Source: CAZNRY01 sp964575675 | GTDB taxonomy: Bacteria > Eisenbacteria > RBG-16-71-46 > CAIMUX01 > VGJL01 | DNA: 8,463 nt | Reading direction: 5' to 3' | Assembly (NCBI GenBank): GCA_964575675.1 | Contig: CAZNRY010000169.1 | Span: forward strand, 1 to 8,463 | Part shown: piece after piece, positions 1 to 6,065 of the stretch | Position numbering within the stretch: position 1 is the first letter of the stretch | Layout: each line of letters opens with the position of its first letter | The notes under the pieces: generated by a model | Seen by the model: only the letters and a program-made list of their open reading frames with translations | What the model was told of the DNA's origin: nothing | The model's database searches: none | Position numbers and translations under genes: made by a program

Positions 1-1
1 C

Positions 2-40
2 CTGCCGCCCCAAGACGCCATCGTGGTGCTGACACCTTAA
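2..40 (+). CDS. Possible C-terminal end of a plus-strand protein (partial)
   Basis: Reading from base 2, the plus strand gives LPPQDAIVVLTP followed by a TAA stop at 38-40. Nine of the twelve sense codons end in G or C, as in the real genes of this window. The short hydrophobic tail resembles the last beta strand of many secreted or carbohydrate-active proteins, but twelve residues cannot identify a family. It would converge on, and overlap by three bases, the HsdR remnant. The opposite possibility is that these bases are the edge of a mobile element or plain spacer. Only the sequence left of the window can settle it. Confidence 0.3.
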   Translation: MPPQDAIVVLTP

Positions 41-609
41 GTAAACGGTATTGGGCCTAGGCCGTGGCTGTCCTCCTTGGCTCGTTGCAGATTCGTTGGG
101 TCTCCGACGCTGCTTTCTCTCAACATCCGCTCTAGCTCATCGAGATCGGTTGGCGTGAGCGGCTTGTTCGTGCGCAGCTTGTGGATCACGACATGGTCCT
201 CGTGCGCCCTCAGGAACGCCCGGGCCTTCGCTCGGAAGCGCTCGAAACCATCGGGGAAGCCGAAGCCCGGCAGGTCGATCGTCGTCTCGTCGCCGACCTG
301 ATCCTCGAAGTCGGAGTAGATCGGTCGACGCTTCTGCTTGTCGATGAGTTTTACAAGTGCACGAAGCTGTCGACGCACCCCTTCCAGCAACGACGGGGTG
401 ACGTCCTGCCACCACGCGTCCTCCTGGATCTCCTCGATCAGGATGAGCTGCTGCCGGACCATCGGAATGTTGGCTTTCTCCTCAAGGAGTCCGGCGATCA
501 CTCTGACCTGGTCCCTCAGCCGCGCGAATACGGGTCTCACGCGCAGGAGCGCCAACCCGATGAAGATCGCTGCGCGGAGTTTCAACGAAGCTCTTCCGGG
601 GGATTCCAA
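37..609 (-). pseudogene. hsdR: Type I restriction enzyme R subunit (HsdR), C-terminal fragment
   Basis: HsdR is the ATP-dependent translocase and nuclease subunit of type I restriction-modification complexes. Here only a slice of its C-terminal helical region (EcoEI_R_C type) is left. Residues about 26-185 of the 190-codon frame match my memory of that region. The clearest blocks are EEKANIPMVRQQ, WWQDVTP, LVKLIDKQKRRPIYSDFED, IDLPGF, the ERFRAKARAFLRAHEDH segment, IHKLRTNKPLTPTDLDELER and the final GLG. A complete HsdR is usually about 750-1100 residues, with an N-terminal PD-(D/E)xK nuclease and a DEAD-type helicase; both are absent. The family normally continues LFVRSLVG after GLG, but here it becomes PIPFT and stops, so roughly the last 60-70 residues are missing. 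Residues 1-25 look unrelated. The longest frame begins with TTG at 609 and has no convincing ribosome binding site. The frame has no internal stops, so decay may be recent. No HsdM or HsdS is present nearby. A standalone domain gene is the less likely alternative. Confidence 0.8.
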
Positions 610-702
610 TCCGGGGCCCTCGGTCGCCTCCGCCGCGGGCGGCGATGATCCGCTCGCTCATGATGTTAGGTCCCGGTTCGCCGATCTGACAAGGAGATCG
701 AG

Positions 703-746
703 GCGCGCTCCGGCAGCCCCCGGAGGCGGGGAGCGCCGATTCTTTT
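703..746 (+). terminator. Orphan terminator-like hairpin
   Basis: An inner perfect stem pairs CTCCGG (708-713) with CCGGAG (720-725) around a six-base loop. An alternative outer pairing joins GGCG..CTCC on the left to GGAGCGCC (730-737) on the right, with a bulge. A T-rich run, TTCTTTT, follows at about 740-746. The layout suits a plus-strand rho-independent terminator, yet no plus-strand gene ends just upstream. It may be the leftover of a deleted gene or a chance GC-rich fold. Confidence 0.3.
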
Positions 747-788
747 CCTGCAAGGAGGGCTTGAATCGTCTATCGTGCCCAGGTTGCC

Positions 789-801
789 GTGGCTCAGCCA
801 C
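789..801. repeat. Short inverted repeat (possible operator)
   Basis: GTGGCT, one central C, then AGCCAC form a perfect 6-bp inverted repeat about 140 bases before the Fn3 lipoprotein start. A one-base spacer is too tight for an RNA hairpin, so a dimeric regulator site is the more natural reading. There is no second copy that I can see, so the regulatory role is only a suggestion. Confidence 0.2.
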
Positions 802-939
802 CCTTCGGACGTCTCCGTTCGGAAGAGTTCCGTCGGGACGAACCCCACTCGAGATAGGGGCGGGACGGATCGCGCCCCGCCGCGGCCCGACGGTACACTC
901 AACATGCGCGCGTCCAGTTTGAACGTGCAGGAGGTTTCG

Positions 940-2802
940 ATGAAGAAATACCATTGGCGCCCGGGATTGCTCATGGTCGCGCCCCTCGTCCTCGCGCTTC
1001 TTTTCGGAGGATGTTCGAGCAGCGACGACTCTACCGACCCGGGCGATACGACTGCGCCCGCGGCGATCGCGGCGCTGGCGACCGCAAACATCACGGTCAA
1101 CTCGGTCGATCTGGCTTGGGCGGCTCCGGGGGATGACGGTTCGACGGGGACCGCAAAGTCGTACGACATCCGCTACTCGACCGCGACGATCACGGAGGGG
1201 AACTGGGCCTCGGCCACCCAAGTGTCGGGTGAGCCGGTTCCGGCGGCTGCGGGCAGCGCTCAGACCTTCACAGTGAGCGGTCTCACGGCGGACACGCCTT
1301 ACTTTTTCGCGATGAAGACGGCCGACGAGGTCCCCAACTGGTCGCCCCTTTCGATCGTTGCGCAAGCCCGCACGCTGCAGGGCACGGGCGGCGACACGAC
1401 GCCGCCCTCGGCGATCACGACCCTGTCGACCGGAGCGACGACGGCGAGCTCCATCGTCCTCAGTTGGACCGCGACGGGCGATGACGGCACGACGGGGACG
1501 GCCAATCAGTACGACATCCGGTACTCGATCTCGCCGATCGACGCCGCGAGCTTCGCCGCCGCAACGCCGGTCGCGGGCGAGCCCGCCCCGGCGATTGCGG
1601 GGACGGCGCAGAACACGACCGTCACGGGTCTATCCGCGAGCACTCCCTACTATTTCGCGATGAAGGCGGCGGACGAGGCCACCAACTGGTCGGCCCTCTC
1701 GAACGTCGTTCAGGCGACGACCGCGCAAGCGTCTGACACGACGCCTCCCGCGACGGTCGACAACCTGAGCGGGGTCGCCCTCGACGAGACCAGCATTGAG
1801 CTGACCTGGACGGCGCCCGGAGACGATGGCGGGACCGGCACGGCGGCTTCCTACGACATCCGCTACGCCAGCTCGGCGATCACGAACTTGAACTGGGCGT
1901 CGGCCACGCAGGTTGCGGGCGAGCCGGCTCCGGTCGCGGCGGGCGGCGTGCAGCACGTGACGGTCTCGGGGCTCGACCCCGACACCGACTATCACTTCGC
2001 GATGAAGACCGCCGACGAGGTCCCCAACACGTCGGCCGTCTCGAACGACGCGCTGGTCCACACGCCGGCGAGCCAAACGGCGCCCCCAGGGCTTCTCGCT
2101 CCGGACTTTCCCGACTCGGTCTGCATCAGCAGCCAGGATTCGTATGCGCAGATGGCAAAGCTGCTCGCAACCTCGCAGCTGATGATCATCACCGCCTACT
2201 CGTCGATGGGGGCGGCGTTCTTTGGTCCCCTCGGCAGCGCGGATTGGGAGACTACAGGCGACTGCTGGGACTACGAATACGGGTTCGGCGGCTGCACGGG
2301 CCACTACAATGTCTGCCTGAGCGGCTCGGTCTACACCTACACGCTGACGTTGAACGGTACGTGCGGCCCGACCTACGACAACTGGGTGGCCTACCGGACG
2401 GTCACGAACATCGACACGCGGACCGCCACGTTCTACGTCTACGATATCAATTCGATCGTCATCGCGGCGGCATGGACCTGGACCTGGGCGGAGGACGAGC
2501 TCTCCGGCGCCTTCACGTTCTACGACGGAGATCCCTCGACGAGCCCGATTCAGTTCAGCATCGTCTGGTCGAAGACCGCCGACGAGAACATCTTCGACAT
2601 GATCTATGAGACCCCGGGCGTGTCGAAGTCCGTCAGTCACTTCGAGAAGAACCCCTGCTCGGGCTGGTACAAGACCTACAATTGGGACGACTCCATCCCC
2701 GGTTGGTGGTTGGAGAACGACATCGTCTGGAACGCGGACCAGACCGGGTACTGGGACGTTTACGGCGACTCCGGAGAACTGCAGGAGCACCACGTCTGGT
2801 AG
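940..2802 (+). CDS. Lipoprotein with three Fn3-like repeats and a Cys/Trp-rich C-terminal beta domain
   Basis: The product is 620 residues and should be exported and lipid-anchored. Residues 1-24 form a signal peptide with a positively charged start (MKKYHWR) and a hydrophobic core. C25 follows LFGG; the phenylalanine at -3 makes the lipobox slightly atypical. Three Fn3-like modules begin with DTTAP/DTTPP at residues 36, 152 and 266. Each has a conserved W, a PGDDG-type loop, YDIRY and FAMK.ADE before its last strand. Such modules usually act as spacers or binding platforms. Residues about 380-620 form an unrecognised domain: a short helix (SYAQMAKLLATSQ) and then strands rich in W and Y. Six cysteines there (395, 442, 452, 459, 475, 573) could make three disulfides. 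I chose ATG 940 because AGGAGG sits five bases upstream and the signal peptide starts there; the 55 codons upstream in frame read as leader. A surface or periplasmic adhesion or binding role is inference; no catalytic motif is visible. Confidence 0.88.
   Translation: MKKYHWRPGLLMVAPLVLALLFGGCSSSDDSTDPGDTTAPAAIAALATANITVNSVDLAWAAPGDDGSTGTAKSYDIRYSTATITEGNWASATQVSGEPVPAAAGSAQTFTVSGLTADTPYFFAMKTADEVPNWSPLSIVAQARTLQGTGGDTTPPSAITTLSTGATTASSIVLSWTATGDDGTTGTANQYDIRYSISPIDAASFAAATPVAGEPAPAIAGTAQNTTVTGLSASTPYYFAMKAADEATNWSALSNVVQATTAQASDTTPPATVDNLSGVALDETSIELTWTAPGDDGGTGTAASYDIRYASSAITNLNWASATQVAGEPAPVAAGGVQHVTVSGLDPDTDYHFAMKTADEVPNTSAVSNDALVHTPASQTAPPGLLAPDFPDSVCISSQDSYAQMAKLLATSQLMIITAYSSMGAAFFGPLGSADWETTGDCWDYEYGFGGCTGHYNVCLSGSVYTYTLTLNGTCGPTYDNWVAYRTVTNIDTRTATFYVYDINSIVIAAAWTWTWAEDELSGAFTFYDGDPSTSPIQFSIVWSKTADENIFDMIYETPGVSKSVSHFEKNPCSGWYKTYNWDDSIPGWWLENDIVWNADQTGYWDVYGDSGELQEHHVW
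1045..2070 (+). repeat. Three tandem Fn3-encoding repeats within the lipoprotein gene
   Basis: The units are about 1045-1380, 1393-1725 and 1735-2070, with periods near 348 and 342 bases. The DNA itself is still alike, for example TACGACATCCG recurs in all three and TTCGCGATGAAG appears near the end of units 1, 2 and 3. Units 1 and 3 share more protein sequence (NWASATQV, MKTADEVPN) than either shares with unit 2. This indicates internal duplication rather than three independent acquisitions. Confidence 0.85.
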
Positions 2803-2826
2803 CGAAAGCGAATCGCTCGACTTCGG

Positions 2827-2852
2827 AAGGGCGGCCCTGCGGGGCCGCCTTT
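2827..2852. terminator. Shared hairpin terminator between convergent genes
   Basis: A perfect 8-bp stem, GGCGGCCC (2830-2837) with GGGCCGCC (2842-2849), closes a TGCG loop. The flanks AAG and TTT extend the pairing and give a U-rich 3' side on the plus strand (TTTCTCGTTCT). It lies 25 bases after the Fn3 lipoprotein stop. It also lies downstream of the radical SAM gene on the minus strand, where its T-tract is weaker. It most clearly terminates the plus-strand gene and may serve both. Confidence 0.8.
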
Positions 2853-2924
2853 CTCGTTCTCGGGCGATCTGCCGGCCGAGAGAGGATCGCGGAGGCCGAA
2901 GCCGGTCCCGGCCCCGGCGGATCG

Positions 2925-4547
2925 TCAGGAGACCATTTCCCTCTCCCGAATGGGCGGCGACGGGAAACCCGCCTCGAAGCCGGCGGCATTCACAGAATCG
3001 ATTCGCTCGACCAAGCGCGCATCCATGAAGCGGGCGAACGGGCGAAGGTGCAGGTAGATCGCGGCAAGGGCGAAGACGACCCTCACGGCCCGCGGGTTGT
3101 GGATGAGGCAATCGAGGAGTGCCCTCCAGAACGGGCCGAGGACCTGCCGGTCGAGCACGCCGCTGCGCCACGCGATCCGGCTGAGCGCCCGCAGATCCCT
3201 TCGGATCGATGACATCGGGCGGTTGATCTTGTGCTCGGACAAGTCGAGTTGACGGGCGAGACGGCTGACCCGGGCGAAGAAAGCGCCCGGCTCATAGATC
3301 CTCTGCAGAACGGCACGATAGTCCTCGATCATCTCGTTACGAGGCCGGAGCGTCGTGTAGTTCAATCCCGACGTGCACTGGTCGGAATCCTCGTCGTTCC
3401 TCGGCCGGTCGGACTCCGCGTGCAATCGCCCCTCCGCGGTCAGGCGGCGCGAGAGCTGCGTGTTCGGCAGGGCATAGAGCAGCCCCACCATGCAGACCGG
3501 GATCGCCGCGGCCTCGATGCAGGCGATCATCGCCTCGGCGACGCGGTCCTTCTCCCCGTCGAATCCAATGATGAAACCGGCGTTCACGAAGATCCCGGCG
3601 CGGTAGATCTTCTGGATGCTCTCGACGATGTCGCGTCTCGTGTTCTGTCGTTTGTTCGTGCTGAGGAGCGTGGCGGCATCCGGTGTTTCGATCCCGACGA
3701 AGATCGCGAAGAAGTTCGCGCGCTTCATCAGGGCGAGCAGTTCGTCGTCTTCAGCGATGTTGATGCTTGCCTCGGTCGAGAACTCGAAGGGGTGGTCGTG
3801 CCGCTCCAGCCAAATCGCCAGCTCGGCGAGGAGCGGCTTCACGGCCTTGCGGTTTCCAATCAAGTTGTCGTCGACGAAGTCGATGTGCCCGCGATACCCC
3901 AGCGCGTAGATGGCTTCGAGTTCATCCTTCATCTGCGAGGCAGTCTTGATGCGGGGAGTGCGGCCGTTCAGCTCGATCACGTTACAGAACTCGCAGTTGA
4001 AGGGGCAGCCGCGCGAGATCTGGATCCCCACGTGCATGTAGTGATCGAGCTTGAGCAGGTCGAAGCGGGGAATGGGAGATCTCGTGATGTCGGGGTAGTC
4101 CTTCGCGACGAAGTCTCCCCCCGCAGCCCCGGCGCGCCACGCGGCGATGAAGTCCTCTATGACTTCTTCCGCCTCGCCGATCACCTTGAAGTCCGCGTGG
4201 TCGTAGACGTGAGGGCTCGAGGTCACGTCCGGCCCTCCCACGACGACGGGCTTGTGATGGGCGAGGGCCGTGGCAATCACGCGCATCGTGTCGATCTGCT
4301 GGGGGAGCATCCCGCCCGTCATGACGAGATCGGCCCACTCGAGATCGGCGGCGGTAAGCTCTTCGGTGTTCCGGTTGACGAGCCGCACCGACCAGTCGGG
4401 CGGCAGCAGCGCCGCGACCGTGATCAACCCGAGGGGCGCCGCCGAGTACCGCGCGCCAACCACCTCGCAGGTCGCCTGGTAGTTCCAGAAGGAGTTGGGG
4501 CTGAAACGGGGATAGATAAGGAGAACACGGGCGGGATCCGGACGCAT
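2925..4547 (-). CDS. B12-binding radical SAM protein, DUF4070-type (HpnP-like)
   Basis: The 540-residue product looks like a cytosolic radical SAM enzyme with an N-terminal cobalamin-binding domain. Residues 1-150 show the Rossmann-like B12 fold pattern (RVLLIYPRF, APLGLITVAALLP, VVVGGPDVTSS, KVIGEAEEV). The radical SAM core follows, with C181, C185 and C188 in CPFNCEFC to hold the 4Fe-4S cluster that cleaves S-adenosylmethionine. Core strand motifs are FVDDN (224-228), GIETP (285-289) and GFIIGFDGE (324-332). The last 140 or so residues match the helical DUF4070-type tail. Length and layout fit this family, which includes the hopanoid C-2 methylase HpnP, but methylation of a hopanoid is not shown by anything here. 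No classical DxHxxG cobalamin motif is seen, as is common in this class. ATG 4547 directly precedes the conserved N-terminal strand, with a modest GAGG eight bases upstream. It follows the ZU5 lipoprotein gene on the same strand after 197 bases, so co-transcription is uncertain. Confidence 0.88.
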   Translation of the reverse strand: MRPDPARVLLIYPRFSPNSFWNYQATCEVVGARYSAAPLGLITVAALLPPDWSVRLVNRNTEELTAADLEWADLVMTGGMLPQQIDTMRVIATALAHHKPVVVGGPDVTSSPHVYDHADFKVIGEAEEVIEDFIAAWRAGAAGGDFVAKDYPDITRSPIPRFDLLKLDHYMHVGIQISRGCPFNCEFCNVIELNGRTPRIKTASQMKDELEAIYALGYRGHIDFVDDNLIGNRKAVKPLLAELAIWLERHDHPFEFSTEASINIAEDDELLALMKRANFFAIFVGIETPDAATLLSTNKRQNTRRDIVESIQKIYRAGIFVNAGFIIGFDGEKDRVAEAMIACIEAAAIPVCMVGLLYALPNTQLSRRLTAEGRLHAESDRPRNDEDSDQCTSGLNYTTLRPRNEMIEDYRAVLQRIYEPGAFFARVSRLARQLDLSEHKINRPMSSIRRDLRALSRIAWRSGVLDRQVLGPFWRALLDCLIHNPRAVRVVFALAAIYLHLRPFARFMDARLVERIDSVNAAGFEAGFPSPPIREREMVS

Positions 4548-4637
4548 CGAGGGAGCCTCGCAATCGGTAAGCGGAACGGGTCGCGTCGGTGATGGGCTCT
4601 TGGACGGCGGACGGCGGGGGGGACGAGTCTCCGCAGA

Positions 4638-4710
4638 CCGTCAGGATGCCCACCGACAGGGTGTAGGTCGTTACCGGAACCTACACGATGGCGGTGGGCA
4701 TGTCCACGGC
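4638..4710. repeat. Long nested inverted repeat in the gap before the radical SAM gene
   Basis: The outer arms ATGCCCACCG (4646-4655) and CGGTGGGCAT (4692-4701) are perfect 10-bp complements. Inside them, GTGTAGGT (4661-4668) and ACCTACAC (4679-4686) form a perfect 8-bp stem around a 10-base loop. The two stems are separated by a symmetric 5x5 internal loop. Outside, GG/CC and CCG/CGG extend the structure with small bulges. No T-tract follows on either strand, so it is not a classical terminator. It lies downstream of the ZU5 lipoprotein and upstream of the radical SAM gene. It could be a leader RNA, a transcript-stabilising hairpin, or a REP/MITE-like element. Confidence 0.7.
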
Positions 4711-4744
4711 AAGGATCATCGACACGGACCGCTTCGTTCCCCTT

Positions 4745-5662
4745 CTACCACCCGGCCCGCCCGGCCACATAGCGGGAGAAGTGCGAGAGGTTGTCCACGA
4801 TCTTGTCGCCGTCGAAGATACCGGTCTGCCTCTCCCAGAGTCCGGTCTCTTCGTTCAACCAGTAGTCGGTCCAATCGGTGTAGGGCGCCCAGTCAAGTCC
4901 CGAGAGATCCATCTCGAGCTGGACCGGGACCAGGAATGTGATCCCATGCGGCTCGAGCTCGCACATCACGTAACCGGCGCCCGGGTCGCGGACCGTGATG
5001 TAGGTGTCCTCGCTGAGGGCGTTTTCCGGAACCTCGACCCTGTGGCGGCCGAATTCGACTTCTCCGCCTTGCCCCACCGTGACCCACCGGGTTTGGTAGT
5101 TGGGCCCATCGAGCCAGCGGATGCAGCGCGTTCCGTCCTGTTCGCTCGTTCCCACCGCAAAGAGGCCGAAGGAGAAGGCGGTCCCGTACTGCTCGGACCC
5201 AGTGCGATCGCTCGAGATGCGTGTCCAGCTCCCATCCAGCAAGCCGTAGAAGCTGGTCTGAGAGTCTTGCCCATCCGACTGGTCCAAGTTGGTGTAGGTG
5301 ACTGTCAGGGCTTCTCTGAGGACCGTGCCCGCGGGCTCCACGAGGATATTGAGATACTCCGGGTCGATCGTGACCGTCACGGTCATGTTCTGGGGGAGCG
5401 CGTTCTCGGGAATGAAGACCTTGGCCTTGCCGACGGTGAGCTCACCGCCGTCCTCCGCCTTGATCAACTTGGAGACAGGCGTCGGGACGGAAAGCGGCAC
5501 CGCCATCGGCGCGGGGTTCATGAGAAAGCGCGGCTGCTGGGAGGAGGGATCTCCGCTCGGATCCGCGGGCGATGCCGCGTTTCTGTCGTCCCCGCAGCCA
5601 GCGAGGATCAGCACCGTTGCGATCGTCATCGCGATGAGGAGTCCGTGCTCGCGTCGTTTCAT
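4745..5662 (-). CDS. Lipoprotein with two ZU5-like domains
   Basis: The product is 305 residues and should be a lipoprotein. MKRREHG is followed by a hydrophobic stretch and LILAGC, a canonical lipobox with the lipidated cysteine at residue 23. A low-complexity Pro/Ser/Asp linker follows to about residue 62. Two ZU5-like beta units are visible: about 66-125 (DGGELTVGKAKVFIPENAL) and about 193-252 (GQGGEVEFGRHRVEVPENAL). Each shows the family pattern of a GG turn, a strand, then IPENAL or VPENAL and alternating hydrophobics. The C-terminus carries the HFSRY motif often seen after such domains. ATG 5662 is chosen over the longer frame reaching 5872 because GGAGGT lies five bases upstream and the signal peptide starts there. 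ZU5-like modules in bacteria are usually extracellular interaction or autoproteolytic-type domains, but no cleavage motif is identified here. The biological role is unknown. Confidence 0.85.
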   Translation of the reverse strand: MKRREHGLLIAMTIATVLILAGCGDDRNAASPADPSGDPSSQQPRFLMNPAPMAVPLSVPTPVSKLIKAEDGGELTVGKAKVFIPENALPQNMTVTVTIDPEYLNILVEPAGTVLREALTVTYTNLDQSDGQDSQTSFYGLLDGSWTRISSDRTGSEQYGTAFSFGLFAVGTSEQDGTRCIRWLDGPNYQTRWVTVGQGGEVEFGRHRVEVPENALSEDTYITVRDPGAGYVMCELEPHGITFLVPVQLEMDLSGLDWAPYTDWTDYWLNEETGLWERQTGIFDGDKIVDNLSHFSRYVAGRAGW

Positions 5663-6065
5663 GGTCCACCTCCCTGTTGGTATCGGCTCACTCGGTAGAG
5701 GGACGAGCCTGCAGCTCCCATGGGCAAGACCGATGCCAACCCGGACCAGGTCGTCTATCTCCTTTCGCCGCAGGGCGATGACCGCTAGCATGCGATGGTG
5801 TTCGGCCATTGGATTGGGTTCGGATCGGTCGGGTTTCCACAGGAGGAGGAATATACCACGCGCAACCTTCAATAGATGAATGGGTTAGACGGGGATGGCG
5901 GAAATGCGCCGGAATGGTCGATTTTACGAATCGGTGTGTTCGCTCTTTGCTCCCGGTCGATGATTAGGTTAGGTTCCGGGGGCCGGGCCGAGGAGCGCCT
6001 CGGTCCGGCGCGCACAGGACGACGCTGAGTTTTCGGTCTTCGGGCTGTGATCGGAGGAACGATTG
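5663..6065. promoter_or_regulatory. Divergent intergenic region, promoters for both sides expected
   Basis: The 403 bases separate the ZU5 lipoprotein (minus) from the DUF6588-like operon (plus), so both promoters should lie here. Visible items are an AT-richer stretch at about 5915-5975, a tandem AGGTT pair at 5966-5975, a TATATT hexamer on the minus strand at 5850-5855, and a GC-rich stem at 5982-6009. I could not find a convincing -35/-10 pair with normal spacing for either gene. The open frame extending upstream from 5662 to 5872 has no recognisable protein content and is treated as leader. Confidence 0.45.
5982..6009 (+). other. 12-bp stem-loop in the probable leader of the barrel operon
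   Basis: GCCGGGCCGAGG (5982-5993) pairs with CCTCGGTCCGGC (5998-6009) around an AGCG loop; one position is a G-U pair in plus-strand RNA. It ends 56 bases before the ATG at 6066. No T-tract follows on either side, so it is more likely a leader hairpin or mRNA-stabilising structure than a terminator. Confidence 0.55.

Larger units (their letters stand above)
610..939. other. Intergenic region between the HsdR remnant and the Fn3 lipoprotein gene
   Basis: This stretch of 330 bases has no gene I can support. It holds the leftover open frame upstream of the HsdR remnant (to a stop at 658-660), a terminator-like hairpin around 703-746, a 13-base palindrome at 789-801, and the leader of the gene starting at 940. 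A weak -10-like TACACT lies at 894-899, but I see no matching -35 box, so no promoter is called. The open frames crossing this region have no recognisable protein content. Confidence 0.5.

Noticed and set aside
1..60. Terminus of an insertion sequence at the left edge
   Set aside because: The truncation of HsdR and the AT-rich junction are suggestive, but no terminal inverted repeat, target duplication or transposase can be seen within the window.
775..939. Extending the Fn3 lipoprotein start upstream to 775
   Set aside because: It would bury the signal peptide behind 55 arginine/proline-rich residues. AGGAGG five bases before ATG 940 marks the start.
1630..3171. A 513-codon minus-strand open frame across the Fn3 lipoprotein
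   Set aside because: It is arginine-rich with no recognisable motifs and opposes a gene with a clear signal peptide, ribosome binding site and repeated domains. Long antisense frames are usual in high-GC DNA.
3231..4592. A 453-codon plus-strand open frame opposite the radical SAM gene
   Set aside because: The minus strand carries conserved radical SAM and B12 motifs; the plus-strand product has the charged D/E/R/V-rich content of an antisense shadow.
4548..4744. Cobalamin riboswitch ahead of the B12-dependent enzyme
   Set aside because: The gap is short and I see no B12-box sequence or the conserved cobalamin riboswitch core; the nested hairpin there has a different architecture.
4688..5698. 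A 336-codon plus-strand open frame opposite the ZU5 lipoprotein
   Set aside because: The minus strand has a canonical lipobox, a good ribosome binding site and ZU5-like motifs; the plus-strand frame has none.
5663..5872. Extending the ZU5 lipoprotein start upstream to 5872
   Set aside because: It would place 70 residues before a canonical lipoprotein signal, and GGAGGT is correctly spaced before ATG 5662.
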